A stretch of 64,000 nucleotides of DNA from Thalassotalea euphylliae (GCF_003390395.1 NZ_QUOV01000001.1:1984001-2048000), one strand, 5' to 3'; numbered from the stretch's first letter, positions 48,367 to 62,544 are shown. Program-made: numbers and translations. Notes: generated by a model not told the origin, from the sequence alone.

Positions 48367-49152
48367 ATGCCAACACCACTAGAAGTGTTAATTGACCCTG
48401 TAACTATAGGTCAACTCATTATTTATGCGGTGCTTATTACGGTAGAAGTGTTGTGGCCTGCTCGTCAGCTAGCTAGGGTTCGGGGCTGGTACATCAAAAC
48501 CGCAGGATTTTTCATACTTTACTTTTATCTCGCAACTTATCTGCCCTTGTTGTGGGATCCCTATTTAGCTCATTATCAGATTGTTAGTTTGGAGTCAGTG
48601 CATCCGATTCTCTCAATTCTTCTTGCACTGTTTGTTTTTGAGCTTTTAATTTACCTTTGGCACAGAGCTATGCATAAGTCGCGAGTACTTTGGCGTGTGT
48701 TTCATCAAATGCATCACAGTGCAGAGCGCGTAGATACGTTTGGCGCGTTTTATTTTAGTCCATTAGACATGATAGGTTTCACTTTAGTGGGCAGTTTTGC
48801 GTTAACCATTGGCGTAGGGCTAGCACCTGAAGCAATCACTTGGTTTTTGTTTATCACAATGTTTTTGGTTGTTTTTCAACATACCAATATTAAAACGCCT
48901 CAGTGGCTAGGGTATTTTATTCAGCGGCCAGAGAGTCACTCTGTTCATCATCGTCGTGGCGTGCATGCTTACAACTATTCAGACTTACCGATAGTTGACA
49001 TTATCTTTGGTACTTTCAACAACCCAAGAAACTTCGTTGAAGAAGTTGGCTTTTACAAAGGCGCTTCAAAAAGATTGGGGGATATGCTTATGTTTCGAGA
49101 TATTGCGACCGAAAAGCTAGATTCAGAAAGCGTCAAAACCACCCTTCTATAA
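48367..49152 (+). CDS. Sterol desaturase / fatty acid hydroxylase-family protein
   Basis: Membrane di-iron oxygenase of the fatty acid hydroxylase superfamily; the lipid substrate is unknown. 261 residues with four to five membrane spans and the histidine motifs HRAMH (near 100), HQMHH (near 113) and HSVHHRRGVH (near 191) that ligate the irons. ATG 48367 follows GGAG by about 9 nt; the open frame begins two codons earlier at GTG. It is divergent from the CadC-like regulator, with 10-bp repeats in the gap. Confidence 0.87.
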   Translation: MPTPLEVLIDPVTIGQLIIYAVLITVEVLWPARQLARVRGWYIKTAGFFILYFYLATYLPLLWDPYLAHYQIVSLESVHPILSILLALFVFELLIYLWHRAMHKSRVLWRVFHQMHHSAERVDTFGAFYFSPLDMIGFTLVGSFALTIGVGLAPEAITWFLFITMFLVVFQHTNIKTPQWLGYFIQRPESHSVHHRRGVHAYNYSDLPIVDIIFGTFNNPRNFVEEVGFYKGASKRLGDMLMFRDIATEKLDSESVKTTLL

Positions 49153-49163
49153 CGCGAAGGGTG
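49140..49163. terminator. Hairpin spanning the hydroxylase stop codon
   Basis: Perfect 8-bp stem CACCCTTC / GAAGGGTG, with the TAA in the 8-nt loop. No T-run follows, so intrinsic termination is doubtful. Confidence 0.35.
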
Positions 49164-49256
49164 ATTGGTGAGACTATGGGAGAGGAGTTATTTAATTCAT
49201 TTGGTGATAATTACTTTTTGCCTTGTGCGATAGCTGCTTAACGCCTTTAGCGATAA

Positions 49257-50291
49257 CTATTTGCCGCCTTTAGCGATAATTTCGCGAGCAATTTCATCGG
49301 CTACCATACCGGTTGGTTTGCCAGTAGATGCTGCCTTGGTGAAAACATCTAACAAAGTATCGTAGATCTCTTCAACTTTTTGAGTGGCTTTATCTGGGCA
49401 GTAATCATCTTCAAAGGAGATATTGATAATGCCACCAGCATTAATCACATAATCTGGAGCGTATAAAATACCGCGATCAACTAAAGCTTGATCGTGTTTT
49501 GGTGCAGCTAACTGGTTGTTGGCACAACCGCCAATAATTTTTGCTTTAATTCGATCAATCGTCGTGTCGTTGATGGTTGCCCCAAGGGCACAAGGAGCAT
49601 AGATATCACAATCCACATCGTAAATATCATTTAGGCCCACAGCATGTGCACCAAATTCTGCTTGTGCTTTATTGACTGCTTCTTGATTGATGTCGGTAAC
49701 AATCAACTTTGCGCCAGCGTTATGTAGGTGTTCACATAAGTAATAACCAACGCTACCTAAGCCTTGTACAGCAACGGTTAAGTCAGTTAAATCATCTCGG
49801 TGAAATTTGTGTTTTACTGCCGCTTTTAAGCCTAAAAATGTGCCTAATGCAGTAAAAGGGGCTGGGTTGCCACTTCTCCCTTCTACACCAGCAACAAACT
49901 CAGTTTCGGTATTGGCAATGGCAATATCGCCGGTGGTGATGTTGACATCTTCAGCGCTGATATAGCGTCCCGCTAAGCCATTTAAGGCTTGGCCAAAGGC
50001 TTTAAACAAGGCTTCAGATTTAATTTTACTAGCATCGCCAATAATTACTGACTTACCACCACCCATCGCAAGGCCGGCCATGGCATTTTTATAGGTCATG
50101 CCCTTTGATAAACGCAGCACGTCAACTAGTGCTTCTTCATCGGTAGTGTAATCCCACATCCGACAGCCACCAACTGCGGCACCTAGGGCTGTGCTATGAA
50201 CTGCGATAATTGCTTTTAACCCACTTTTCTCGTCACTACAAAATACGACTTGTTCGTGGTTGTCAAAATCTACTAAATCGAAAAACGCCAC
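49257..50291 (-). CDS. Leucine-type amino acid dehydrogenase
   Basis: NAD-dependent oxidative deamination of a branched-chain or aromatic amino acid to the 2-oxo acid. 344 residues of the Glu/Leu/Phe/Val dehydrogenase family: GAAVGGCRMWDY near 38, GMTYKNAMAGLAMGGGKSVI near 63 (substrate and catalytic lysines), VQGLGSVGYYLCEHL near 177 (Rossmann loop) and CANNQLA near 255. Leucine preference is inferred from similarity to Leu dehydrogenases. GTG 50291 was chosen with GGAG 7 nt upstream; the frame opens at TTG 50312. Confidence 0.88.
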   Translation of the reverse strand: MAFFDLVDFDNHEQVVFCSDEKSGLKAIIAVHSTALGAAVGGCRMWDYTTDEEALVDVLRLSKGMTYKNAMAGLAMGGGKSVIIGDASKIKSEALFKAFGQALNGLAGRYISAEDVNITTGDIAIANTETEFVAGVEGRSGNPAPFTALGTFLGLKAAVKHKFHRDDLTDLTVAVQGLGSVGYYLCEHLHNAGAKLIVTDINQEAVNKAQAEFGAHAVGLNDIYDVDCDIYAPCALGATINDTTIDRIKAKIIGGCANNQLAAPKHDQALVDRGILYAPDYVINAGGIINISFEDDYCPDKATQKVEEIYDTLLDVFTKAASTGKPTGMVADEIAREIIAKGGK

Positions 50292-50519
50292 ACTATTTCT
50301 CCATGAAATCAAGGCGAAAGCTTTTTGCTTAGCGCACTTGTGATTGCGAAAGTGTCGCGAACATTATCACTTACGTAAACGTCACGCTATATGCTGTGAT
50401 TAATTAGTCGTAAAAGAGGTGTTAAAAATTGAATACAAGCTCGATGCAGCTTAGAAAATACGCGCTTTGTACGAAAATTATCGCGTTGGTTAAATAGGTT
50501 TTTTTGAAAATAATATAAA

Positions 50520-50981
50520 CTAGTGACTGAGGTAGCACTTTTTAACTGCTGCATCCATTGTCGCGCAGGCCATTTGCTGTTTGGGCAAACCTGCTTCCAT
50601 AAACACAGCGCCAACAGGATAGAAGTCATGTTTAACAAAATAATCTACCGCATCCAGCGGACTATGAATAAATACTTGTTTGAGGTTGAGATCTTTAGCA
50701 ACTCGCAATAAACCCGCTAGCACTAACTTATCTAGTTTTTGTTTACGATGTTCTTTAATAACAGCGATACGGCCTATCTGGCCTGATGGAAGGATGCGAC
50801 CAGTGGCGACGGGCTCTTGGCTGATATCGTCGCACACCAGCATATGAATTGCTTTTCGGTCTTTACGATCAAATTCGACGCGCTTAGGTATGCGGTGTTC
50901 ACAAATAAAAACCCGCTCTCGAACAGTTTTTAACAAGGGAGCGGCGTGCTCCCACGGAACTCTACATACACTGTATTGCAT
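50520..50981 (-). CDS. GNAT-family N-acetyltransferase
   Basis: 153-residue acetyltransferase, substrate unknown. The sequence RERVFICEHRIPKRVEFDRKD near 21 and ATGRILPSGQIGRIAVIKEHR near 60 follow the ElaA-like GNAT pattern; the pyrophosphate loop is variant (KEHRKQKLDKLVL). It starts 4 nt after the roxA stop and is almost certainly co-transcribed with that ribosomal oxygenase. Confidence 0.82.
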   Translation of the reverse strand: MQYSVCRVPWEHAAPLLKTVRERVFICEHRIPKRVEFDRKDRKAIHMLVCDDISQEPVATGRILPSGQIGRIAVIKEHRKQKLDKLVLAGLLRVAKDLNLKQVFIHSPLDAVDYFVKHDFYPVGAVFMEAGLPKQQMACATMDAAVKKCYLSH

Positions 50982-50985
50982 ACGA

Positions 50986-52146
50986 TTAATCGATATACCA
51001 GTACCCCATATTTAACACTTTAGTTAACATTTGTGTGTTATTCAAACAGTGTGTGAAACTTTCTAACTGTTTTGTAGCCAAAGCGACATTTTTTGCCAAT
51101 AGCTGACCTAATTCGCGTGTTTGCTGCGTTAATGAAATCCGATCACCATTAATGTACAAGTCACCGTTTTGTTCGTTGATTAGCGCTTTTACGCCTAACA
51201 CAGGGCGAACAAAAATTTCAGGATCTGCTAGATAACCTTTAACCGCTTCGTCGGTAAATGGCTCCATTGGAATCAGCACTTCTAACGCATGATGACTACG
51301 AGTGGTAAAGGTGGCAATCATATCGCTAAACAAATCGATATCACCGGTTTGCGTTAACATAAATTGTTGCAGTTTTTTAATATCTTCAGCGGCAAGTAAC
51401 TCTGGCTGGTTGGTGACAGTGCGAGCCGGGTCGTTAAAACGGTGTTCGGCTAATTGCTTATCAATGACTGCATCCGCTAGCGCTGAAATCATATCTTGGC
51501 CACTAGGTGCCTGAAAGCCTACGGAGTAGTTCAATGAATTATCAATGGAAACACCGTCATGTGGGTGATTCGGCGGAATATATAAAATATCGCCAGGTTC
51601 AGTAATAGCATCAATCACAGGCTCAAATGGTGAGACTTGTTTTAAGTCTTCATGAGGTAATAACTGTGCTAACGAATCGTCAGGTAAACCCACTTGCCAA
51701 CGTCTTTTCCCTTCACCTTGGGTGATAAAGACATCGTATTGATCTAAATGTGGACCAACGCCGCCGCCGGGTGTGGAAAAGCTGACCATCACATCGTCGA
51801 TGCGCCAGCTCGGTAAAAACTTGAATGGTTCTAGCATTTGAGCTGTAGTTTCAGACCAATTGTTTACCGCTTGCACTAGTAGTGTCCAGTTTTCTTCACC
51901 GAACTCGCTAAAATCTACGAATGGCCCGTGTTTAACTTGCCAGTTAGTCGGTTCACCACTATCAGAGCCATCATTGGCAATAATACGTGACTCTAACTCT
52001 TGCTCCATGGCAAGGCCGGCTAGTTCATCGGCAGAAATTGGATCTTGGAAGGCTTGAAAACCACCTTTGATCAGTAGTGGCTTTTTTTGCCAATATTCGG
52101 CAAGAAATAGTTCGGGGGTTAAATCGCCCCAATTAATGGTGTACAT
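50986..52146 (-). CDS. roxA: Ribosomal protein uL16 arginine 3-hydroxylase
   Basis: JmjC/cupin 2-oxoglutarate and Fe(II) oxygenase that hydroxylates an arginine of ribosomal protein L16 (YcfD/RoxA of E. coli). 386 residues; the metal site is visible as GPHLDQYDVF (H-x-D, about 131-136) with a distal histidine in NHPHDGVSI or nearby (about 193-196), and the start WGDLTPELFLAEYWQKKPLLIKG is typical (quoted in part). The GNAT gene follows. Upstream lie purB and its terminator, so roxA has its own promoter. Confidence 0.9.
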   Translation of the reverse strand: MYTINWGDLTPELFLAEYWQKKPLLIKGGFQAFQDPISADELAGLAMEQELESRIIANDGSDSGEPTNWQVKHGPFVDFSEFGEENWTLLVQAVNNWSETTAQMLEPFKFLPSWRIDDVMVSFSTPGGGVGPHLDQYDVFITQGEGKRRWQVGLPDDSLAQLLPHEDLKQVSPFEPVIDAITEPGDILYIPPNHPHDGVSIDNSLNYSVGFQAPSGQDMISALADAVIDKQLAEHRFNDPARTVTNQPELLAAEDIKKLQQFMLTQTGDIDLFSDMIATFTTRSHHALEVLIPMEPFTDEAVKGYLADPEIFVRPVLGVKALINEQNGDLYINGDRISLTQQTRELGQLLAKNVALATKQLESFTHCLNNTQMLTKVLNMGYWYID

Positions 52147-52206
52147 AATCTTTGTCTCTGGTTTCTTGCTTACTGAGCTCTAGTGATAACTCAGTTTCGC
52201 AAACAA

Positions 52207-52232
52207 AAAAGAAGACCTAAGCCTTCTTTTTG
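52207..52232 (-). terminator. Intrinsic terminator after purB
   Basis: On the minus strand, stem AAAAAGAAG / CTTCTTTTT with loop GCTTAGGT and a continuing T-run, 57 bp beyond the purB stop and upstream of roxA. Confidence 0.75.
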
Positions 52233-52288
52233 TATCTTAATTTCTGTTAGCAATTTCTGACCATAGCCTATTGGCTAACAGTCATCAG

Positions 52289-53665
<1,377 letters not shown>

Positions 53666-53756
53666 CTACAACAAATGTTTTGGTTTGTTATTAATTAAGT
53701 GTGAACGTTAAAAACTTTTCTTGGCGAAATTTATTCAAGTTAATGGATTTACGTGC

Positions 53757-54374
53757 CTAGTAAATTTCGCCTAATAATTGCTCTGCTTGCGCTAGTATTT
53801 TCGTACGTGAAAATAAAATATTACGGCGTTTACCGCCTACTTGTCGCCATAAAACAGCGCTACGAATACCAGCTAACAGTAATGCTCTGATTTTATGCTG
53901 ATTGCTTTCCTGCTTTAATATAGCAGGTTCACCTGCTACCTGAATGCGCGCACCCAGCGGGCTAATAATATCGCTGTAAATGCTGGCAAAGCTATTTAGT
54001 AAGGTATTGCTGTCTACGTCGTAGTGACCACTTTGACGCTTTGCTTGGTCAATGCGCTCACCCAATACGCCAAGTTGTTTGCGGTTTTTAGTTAAACGAC
54101 GCTCTAGGTTTAACAAGCTAACAATATAGCGGGTTAATTCTGGGTCTTTTTGTTTAGTTTGATCGCCAAGATGGCTGACTAATACCTGTAACCCCGGTTT
54201 TATGTTGGCTAAGTTACCGCCATATACCGCTAGTGTATTTTCAGGCGAGGTATTGGTAATACCGCTTAGCATCATGCCAAGCTGTTGCTCGTCAATTTCC
54301 CCTTGACGAGCAAGCTTTTGTACCATGCTGGCTATCTGGCAGATAGCAGCAAAAGTGATAGTTTGATCTCTCAT
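53757..54374 (-). CDS. hflD: HflD-family protein (high frequency lysogenization protein)
   Basis: 205-residue, mostly helical peripheral membrane protein. In E. coli HflD binds phage lambda CII and influences lysogeny; the cellular role is not settled. Family features: ICQIASMVQKLARQG near 11, LSGITNTSPENTLAVYGG near 36 and RALLLAGIRSAVLWRQVGGKRRNILFSR near 163 (cited in part). The ATG lies 5 nt after the mnmA stop, so the genes are coupled. Confidence 0.93.
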   Translation of the reverse strand: MRDQTITFAAICQIASMVQKLARQGEIDEQQLGMMLSGITNTSPENTLAVYGGNLANIKPGLQVLVSHLGDQTKQKDPELTRYIVSLLNLERRLTKNRKQLGVLGERIDQAKRQSGHYDVDSNTLLNSFASIYSDIISPLGARIQVAGEPAILKQESNQHKIRALLLAGIRSAVLWRQVGGKRRNILFSRTKILAQAEQLLGEIY

Positions 54375-54379
54375 ACAGC

Positions 54380-55537
54380 TTATCGAATTAGTGTATTAAT
54401 GATGCCGCCACCTAAGCACACTTCGTCTTGGTAAAAAACGACTGACTGGCCTGGTGTTACTGAGCTTTGTTGCTCATCGAATAGAATTTCATACTCGTCA
54501 TTTCCAAGCGGTGTTAATGTACAAACAACATCCTGCTGGCGATAACGGGTTTTGACTGTGCATTTAAATGGTGCTGTGATCTCATTGCGATCTACCCAAT
54601 GTAATTGATTCGCAATAAGGCCTTTTGAAAACAGGCGAGGGTGATTGTGGCCTTGACCCACAATCAGTACGTTGCGTTTTAAATCTTTGTCTACCACATA
54701 CCAAGGCTCGTCACCGGCATTGGCCATACCGCCAATGCGTAAGCCTTTGCGTTGACCTAACGTGTGGTACATTAAACCATCGTGTTCGCCAATCACTTCA
54801 CCTTCGGCAGATTTAATTTTGCCTGGCTGAGCAGGTAAGAATTTTTGCAAGAAATCTTTAAATTTTCGCTCGCCAATAAAACAGATACCCGTACTGTCTT
54901 TCTTGTTGTGAGTAATCAAATCAGCCTTTTCTGCGATAGCGCGTACTTCAGGCTTTTCAATATGACCCACTGGGAATAGCGTTTGGCCTACTTGCTTATG
55001 GCTTAATGTGTATAAGAAGTAGCTTTGATCTTTGTTGTTGTCTAAACCTCGGATCATATGCCATTTACCTTCACCACTCTCGTCTTCGCGATATTCGCGC
55101 TGCACGTAGTGACCTGTGGCAATGTAATCAGCGCCTAAATCTTCACAGGCAAATTCTAAAAAGGCTTTAAACTTAATTTCTTTGTTACACATGATGTCTG
55201 GGTTAGGGGTACGACCTGCTTTGTATTCAGCAAGGAAGTATTCAAATACGTTGTCCCAGTACTCAGTGGCAAAGTTGATGGTGTGTAACTTGATGCCAAG
55301 TTTGTCACACACAGCTTGTGCATCTTTTAGATCTTCTTCTGCGGCGCAGTATTCGTCGTTGTCGTCTTCTTCCCAATTCTTCATAAACAAGCCTTCAACC
55401 TGATAGCCTTGCTGCTGAAGCAAGTAGGCTGATACAGATGAATCGACTCCGCCAGACATACCAACAATCACGCGCGTGTCTTGTGGCGCCTTTGTATTTG
55501 GCGCAATGGCTAATGATGAAGTTGCAATAGATGACAT
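54380..55537 (-). CDS. mnmA: tRNA-specific 2-thiouridylase MnmA
   Basis: Makes 2-thiouridine at U34 of tRNA-Lys, Glu and Gln, using sulfur relayed by the Tus system. 385 residues: PP-loop [13 protein letters not shown] near 25, [12 protein letters not shown] (catalytic Cys near 112), ATGHYVQ, and [12 protein letters not shown] (second Cys near 210). The N-terminal 20 residues before the PP-loop are a little longer than in E. coli. It sits between nudJ and hflD in the conserved order. Confidence 0.96.
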   Translation of the reverse strand: MSSIATSSLAIAPNTKAPQDTRVIVGMSGGVDSSVSAYLLQQQGYQVEGLFMKNWEEDDNDEYCAAEEDLKDAQAVCDKLGIKLHTINFATEYWDNVFEYFLAEYKAGRTPNPDIMCNKEIKFKAFLEFACEDLGADYIATGHYVQREYREDESGEGKWHMIRGLDNNKDQSYFLYTLSHKQVGQTLFPVGHIEKPEVRAIAEKADLITHNKKDSTGICFIGERKFKDFLQKFLPAQPGKIKSAEGEVIGEHDGLMYHTLGQRKGLRIGGMANAGDEPWYVVDKDLKRNVLIVGQGHNHPRLFSKGLIANQLHWVDRNEITAPFKCTVKTRYRQQDVVCTLTPLGNDEYEILFDEQQSSVTPGQSVVFYQDEVCLGGGIINTLIR

Positions 55538-55626
55538 TAATTAATTGACCACGATAGAAAAAGGCGCCGAATTATAGCATAGGGATTTTTTATAGCATAG
55601 AGGCCACAAGTCGGCTCTACTCAGTT

Positions 55627-56127
55627 TTATAGGTTAGTTTTTAGCATAGATAGCGATATCTTATTTCCAGCTAAATAGTCTTCAATACATTCAAGTACCA
55701 TAGGGCTACGCAGCTGGTTTGCTTTGGCTTTAATTTCTTCTAACCTTAGCCAATGACAAGCGATGATTTCGCTATCCTGTGGCTGGCAGATAGGCCACTT
55801 ACTGTCTTCTTTATCCGAATTAATTAGGGCTAAATTGCTTAACTCATAGACAAAACAAAAGCGTAAAAAATAAAGATTTAACTCAGGGCGATGAAAGTAG
55901 TAAATGCCAGAAGCATACGCAGGCTCACCAGTTAACCCCGTTTCTTCTTGTAATTCTCTATTTGCTGCAGCCACCAGATTTTCGTTTGTTTCTAAATGAC
56001 CGGCAGGTTGATTAAAAACAGTGTTGCCATTTTCCCATTCTTCTACCAAGAGAAACTTACCTTGATGGTGGACGATGGCCGCAACAGTCGTATTAGGCTT
56101 AAATTGTGTAACACCGTGGTCGTTCAT
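55627..56127 (-). CDS. nudJ: Nudix phosphohydrolase NudJ
   Basis: Pyrophosphohydrolase of the NudJ (YmfB) type, acting in E. coli on nucleoside tri/diphosphates and HMP-PP. 166 residues; the Nudix box is complete (GHLETNENLVAAANRELQEE then TGL, near 44-66). The TVAAIVHHQGKFLLVEE start and LRSPMVLECIEDYLAG end align with NudJ. Placement between rluE and mnmA supports orthology. Confidence 0.92.
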   Translation of the reverse strand: MNDHGVTQFKPNTTVAAIVHHQGKFLLVEEWENGNTVFNQPAGHLETNENLVAAANRELQEETGLTGEPAYASGIYYFHRPELNLYFLRFCFVYELSNLALINSDKEDSKWPICQPQDSEIIACHWLRLEEIKAKANQLRSPMVLECIEDYLAGNKISLSMLKTNL

Positions 56128-56156
56128 TAATGTAGATACGCTCTTTTTGTTATTAA

Positions 56157-56972
56157 CTAGTTTTCTTTTGCTTTTGTAGTACGGTCGGGCTTATTACTGC
56201 GTTTTCTTTGTAACTTGCTTGATAAGCTCAACTTATTCTCAGCCTTTCTTTGGGGCGTCTTTGGCTTGCTAGGCGTTATTGTTTTTGTGCTAGTTGTCGC
56301 TTTTTTATTCGCCTTTGTACTAGGTGCGTTCGCTGAATCTTGCTTGACCAAAATAAATTCACCATTGGCAATATTATCTAGCGTCCATTCGCCAATGGCA
56401 TAGCGAACTAAGCGCAGTGTTGGGTGACCGATATGCGCGGTCATTCGTCGTACTTGCCGATTTCGACCTTCGGAAATAATAATTTCTAACCAAGTGGTGG
56501 GAATATTCTTTCGTTCGCGAATAGGGGGGGTGCGAGGCCAAATGTTTGGCGCTGAAATAACTTGTACTTTCGCAGGCTTAGTTGGGCCATCGTTGAGTTC
56601 CACACCTTGGCGAAGTGCTTTTAGCTTATCTTCAGTGGGTACACCTTCTACTTGTACCCAGTAGGTTTTCGGCGCTTTAAATTTCGGGCTGGCTATTTTA
56701 TGCTGCAATTGACCGTCATTAGTAAGTAGCAATAATCCTTCGCTGTCTTTATCTAAACGACCCGCCGCATACACCTCAGGGATCGGAATAAAGTCTTTTA
56801 ATGTTTGTCGATGTTGATCATCGGTAAATTGGCAAAGCACATCATAAGGTTTGTTAAATAAGACAATTTTTCGATTTTCATCTGAAATTGGGGATTTTTT
56901 CTTTACTGGTCTGACCTTGTTGGAAAGATGACCTTTAGCCCTTGTTCTTGCGTTTGTGTTGAGGCGTGTCAA
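56157..56972 (-). CDS. rluE: 23S rRNA pseudouridine(2457) synthase RluE, with basic tail
   Basis: Isomerises U2457 of 23S rRNA. 271 residues: RsuA/RluB-type core from [16 protein letters not shown] (near 37), with catalytic Asp in [20 protein letters not shown] (about 71-90) and [19 protein letters not shown] (near 169). No S4 domain, as in RluE. The last 55 residues are Lys/Thr/Ser-rich and look disordered, as do the first 30. The start is TTG at 56972 with AAGG 10 nt upstream; no in-frame ATG precedes the core. Confidence 0.93.
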   Translation of the reverse strand: MTRLNTNARTRAKGHLSNKVRPVKKKSPISDENRKIVLFNKPYDVLCQFTDDQHRQTLKDFIPIPEVYAAGRLDKDSEGLLLLTNDGQLQHKIASPKFKAPKTYWVQVEGVPTEDKLKALRQGVELNDGPTKPAKVQVISAPNIWPRTPPIRERKNIPTTWLEIIISEGRNRQVRRMTAHIGHPTLRLVRYAIGEWTLDNIANGEFILVKQDSANAPSTKANKKATTSTKTITPSKPKTPQRKAENKLSLSSKLQRKRSNKPDRTTKAKEN

Positions 56973-57075
56973 CGTATCTTGCCTTATTAAATTATGGTTA
57001 GGTTGAGTGCCTGCTATTTTAAAGTAGTTTGTTTTTAAGTAATATGCGCCATCGAAAAAAATTTTTTGTTGCTGA

Positions 57076-59355
<2,280 letters not shown>

Positions 59356-59405
59356 GCCTTCGCGGCTATGTGTAATAAATAGTGCGTTTCAACGCAAAAT
59401 TAACT

Positions 59406-59430
59406 AAGCCCGCATAAAGCGGGCTTTTTT
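59406..59430 (+). terminator. Intrinsic terminator after monomeric IDH gene
   Basis: Stem AAGCCCGC / GCGGGCTT with loop ATAAA and a T-run of six, 50 bp past the stop. Confidence 0.94.
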
Positions 59431-59564
59431 ATGCCTGTAGCAAGCGACATCAGTCATCAATAAGCTTGACAACTTACCGTAATCGTAAGTTAATCAAACT
59501 CTATTGGTTTACTTTCTAACGTGTGCATTTCATTCGTGCAATGCTAGGCAAAAAGGAGTTTTAG

Positions 59565-60203
59565 ATGGGTTTATTTGAGGGCTTGTTGCTAATTACCACG
59601 ATTCATTTATTGGCTGCGGCATCTCCAGGGCCAGATTTTGTCTTGGTATCACAGCAAACATTAGCGCATGGTAAAAAAACTGGTCTACTTTGCAGCTTAG
59701 GCATTGCATTGGGCTTGGCAGTTCACATTATTTATTCTTCACTTGGCTTAGCGGCAATCATTGCTAATTCTGAAACGATTTTGTGGGGCATTAAACTGCT
59801 CGGCGGTAGCTATTTAATTTATTTGGGTATTCAGGGGCTAAAGGCTAAACAAACCAATGTAATAGATGCTATTCCATTAAGTGCGGAAGTTTCTCCTCAG
59901 TTATCTAATAGTAAAACCCTTGCTAAAGGTTTTTTATGTAATGCGTTAAACCCAAAAGCGCCAATTTACTTTGTTGCCTTGTTTACTATGGTGTTATCGC
60001 CTGACATGCCCTTGTATCAATTAGCGATTTACGGTGCTTGGATGATGATTTTGCAATTTGCCTGGTTTGCCACGGTTGTAATCTTGCTTAGCCGCCCAAG
60101 AGTGAATAAACAGTTTCAACAATTTGGTCACTGGTTAGACAGAGTATTAGGTGGTGCTATGTTGCTGATGGGCATCAAAGTTATTACCAGCAAAATTAAT
60201 TAA
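59565..60203 (+). CDS. LysE/RhtB-family amino acid exporter
   Basis: Inner-membrane exporter of about six helices, 212 residues. The family N-terminus is clear: HLLAAASPGPDFVLVSQQTLAHGKK (from about 14; cited in part) with GLLCSLGIALGLAVHI, and GFLCNALNPKAPIYF near 122. The substrate (homoserine, threonine, lysine or another) cannot be told from sequence. AAAAGGAG lies about 9 nt before the ATG. The GDSL hydrolase gene follows with 30 bp spacing and may share its transcript. Confidence 0.9.
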   Translation: MGLFEGLLLITTIHLLAAASPGPDFVLVSQQTLAHGKKTGLLCSLGIALGLAVHIIYSSLGLAAIIANSETILWGIKLLGGSYLIYLGIQGLKAKQTNVIDAIPLSAEVSPQLSNSKTLAKGFLCNALNPKAPIYFVALFTMVLSPDMPLYQLAIYGAWMMILQFAWFATVVILLSRPRVNKQFQQFGHWLDRVLGGAMLLMGIKVITSKIN

Positions 60204-60233
60204 CGAATTCTGGCTGAATGGTTGTTTGCTGCT

Positions 60234-60998
60234 ATGTATTGGTCTTGGTTTTTTAAGTATACCTATACGCTAATCAGTGCCCCAATTTGGATGATTCAGG
60301 GGGTATGTACTAAGCGCTCTGCTATTCGACTCTCGGAAGCACAAGGAGAGCGCAAATTTGTGGTTAGCCAGTTTCACCATCAAGATAAAACTGCAGCAAT
60401 TGAAAAGCCAATTAAAGTAGCGGTTATTGGTGATTCGGTTGCTGCTGGTGTTGGGATAACATCAATTAAAGATGCCTTGGCAGGACAGCTGGCAGCTGAG
60501 CTTAATTCCAGATTCGATGTGGCGGTTAAATTAGCTGTGTTAGCAAAATCTGGCGATAAAATCGCTGATTTACATTCCGCTATACGCAATGAAATTGCAG
60601 AAGTTGCCGACTATGTAGTTATTTCCATTGGTGTTAATGATGCAAAAGGGTTTACATCAAGCCGAAAATGGTCACAACAGCTTAATGAATTGATGACGTT
60701 AATCGAGCACAAGTATCAACCTCAACAAACTTTATTACTCGCAATACCGCCGCTTGAATGTTTTCCTCTATTAAAAAAGCCACTTGCGAGTATCTTAGGC
60801 TTTCGCAGCAGCCGTCTTAATGATGCGACCTACAAACTCCAGCGGTTAGCTCCAGAGCGTTTTAGTATTGTGAACTATCAGCTAATTCCAGATGAAAAGT
60901 ACTTTACGGCGGATGGTTTTCACCCAAACGAAACAGCTAGCCTAGCTATCGTAAAGACGATTGTAAACCAATATTTAATTAACGAAAAAGTTCGCTAA
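60234..60998 (+). CDS. SGNH/GDSL-family hydrolase
   Basis: Predicted serine esterase/lipase or acyl hydrolase, 254 residues. Block I VIGDSVAAGVG (near 69, nucleophile Ser), block III ISIGVNDAKG (near 138) and block V DGFHPNE (near 232, Asp and His) are all present. A hydrophobic N-terminal segment (about 5-22) may anchor it to the membrane. The start is uncertain: ATG 60234 is given; TTG 60222 is also in frame; neither has a strong ribosome site. It probably follows the LysE-type gene in one transcript. Confidence 0.85.
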   Translation: MYWSWFFKYTYTLISAPIWMIQGVCTKRSAIRLSEAQGERKFVVSQFHHQDKTAAIEKPIKVAVIGDSVAAGVGITSIKDALAGQLAAELNSRFDVAVKLAVLAKSGDKIADLHSAIRNEIAEVADYVVISIGVNDAKGFTSSRKWSQQLNELMTLIEHKYQPQQTLLLAIPPLECFPLLKKPLASILGFRSSRLNDATYKLQRLAPERFSIVNYQLIPDEKYFTADGFHPNETASLAIVKTIVNQYLINEKVR

Positions 60999-61241
60999 AT
61001 AATTATCAAATAACAGAGTTTTTTGCTTGGTTTATTGCCAATGGGTAGTTATTCTTAAGTTGAGCCTAAGGCGAGTTTACCGATGTGAATTCTTTATTGG
61101 AATATAGTGCTTTATATCATTCATGTTATTTATATTGGTTATCGGTTTTGAAAAATTAGTGTCATTACTCTTTTTCGTTTAGGTTACAACTCTGGTCAGC
61201 GTACCTAGTGATAATAACTCAGCATTTCAGGGGAGAGCCTT

Positions 61242-62495
61242 ATGTCTTCGCAAATAACAATTCCAGCAGACGGGCAAAAAATTACCATCGAAAACGGTCG
61301 ATTGAACGTACCGAACAACCCAATTATTCCGTTTATCGAGGGTGATGGTATTGGTATTGATGTCACGCCAACTATGCGCAAAGTGGTAGATGCGGCAGTT
61401 AAGGTTGCTTACCAAGGCGAGAAAAAAATTAGCTGGATGGAAGTGTACGCAGGTGAAAAAGCGACGGAAGTCTATGACTCTGAAACTTGGCTTCCAGAAG
61501 AAACATTAGCCATGTTTCGCGAATACCGAGTGGGTATAAAAGGGCCTTTAACAACGCCAGTTGGCGGTGGTATTCGCTCACTTAATGTGGCACTACGTCA
61601 AGTGTTAGATTTGTATGTGTGTCAACGCCCAGTGCAATGGTTTACAGGTGTTCCTAGCCCTGTGAAGCATCCAGAGGCCGTTGATATGGTGATTTTCCGC
61701 GAGAATTCGGAAGATATTTATGCGGGTATTGAATACAAAGCAGGTACCGAGCAAGCTGATAAGGTTATTAATTTCTTAACTGAAGAAATGGGCGTATCAT
61801 CTATTCGCTTTACTGAGGACTGTGGTATTGGTATCAAGCCAGTGTCAAAAGAAGGTACACAGCGTTTGGTGCGAAAAGCGATTCAATATGCAATTGATAA
61901 CGATCGTGATTCTGTGACCTTAGTGCACAAAGGTAACATCATGAAGTACACCGAAGGTGCTTTTAAAGAGTGGGGTTATCAATTAGCACACGACGAGTTT
62001 GGTGCTGAACTACTCGACGGTGGTCCATGGTTGTCACTTAAAAATCCAAAAAATGGTAAAGAAATTATCATTAAGGATGTTATTGCTGACGCTATGTTAC
62101 AACAAATTTTGTTGCGCCCAGAAGAGTACAGCGTTATTGCTACACTAAACCTTAATGGTGATTATTTGTCTGATGCACTTGCTGCGCAAGTCGGTGGAAT
62201 TGGTATTGCACCGGGGGCAAATATTAGTGATGAAGTGGCAATTTTTGAAGCAACACATGGCACGGCACCTAAATACGCAGGCTTGAATAAAGTGAATCCA
62301 GGCTCTGTAATTTTATCTGCTGAAATGATGCTACGCCATATGGGCTGGACAGAAGCGGCCGATTTAATGCTACAAGGTATGTCTGGTGCAATTGGCGCTA
62401 AAACAGTGACGTATGACTTTGAGCGTTTAATGGAAGGAGCTACACTGGTGTCTTGCTCTGAATTTGGTGATGAAATTATTAAACACTTAGCTTAA
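61242..62495 (+). CDS. icd: NADP isocitrate dehydrogenase, dimeric type (IDH-I)
   Basis: TCA-cycle enzyme of the E. coli Icd type, 417 residues. Seen: [18 protein letters not shown] near 26, [22 protein letters not shown] near 100 (the Ser in RSLN matches the residue phosphorylated by AceK in E. coli), [15 protein letters not shown] near 152, [20 protein letters not shown] near 227 and [11 protein letters not shown] near 339 (NADP pocket). GGGGAG lies 7-8 nt before the ATG. Two unrelated IDH isozymes within 5.4 kb is a Colwellia-like arrangement. Confidence 0.97.
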   Translation: MSSQITIPADGQKITIENGRLNVPNNPIIPFIEGDGIGIDVTPTMRKVVDAAVKVAYQGEKKISWMEVYAGEKATEVYDSETWLPEETLAMFREYRVGIKGPLTTPVGGGIRSLNVALRQVLDLYVCQRPVQWFTGVPSPVKHPEAVDMVIFRENSEDIYAGIEYKAGTEQADKVINFLTEEMGVSSIRFTEDCGIGIKPVSKEGTQRLVRKAIQYAIDNDRDSVTLVHKGNIMKYTEGAFKEWGYQLAHDEFGAELLDGGPWLSLKNPKNGKEIIIKDVIADAMLQQILLRPEEYSVIATLNLNGDYLSDALAAQVGGIGIAPGANISDEVAIFEATHGTAPKYAGLNKVNPGSVILSAEMMLRHMGWTEAADLMLQGMSGAIGAKTVTYDFERLMEGATLVSCSEFGDEIIKHLA

Positions 62496-62544
62496 CGTTT
62501 AAGTGATTAGTGGCCTGCTTTTAGTAACACTACAAGCAGGCATT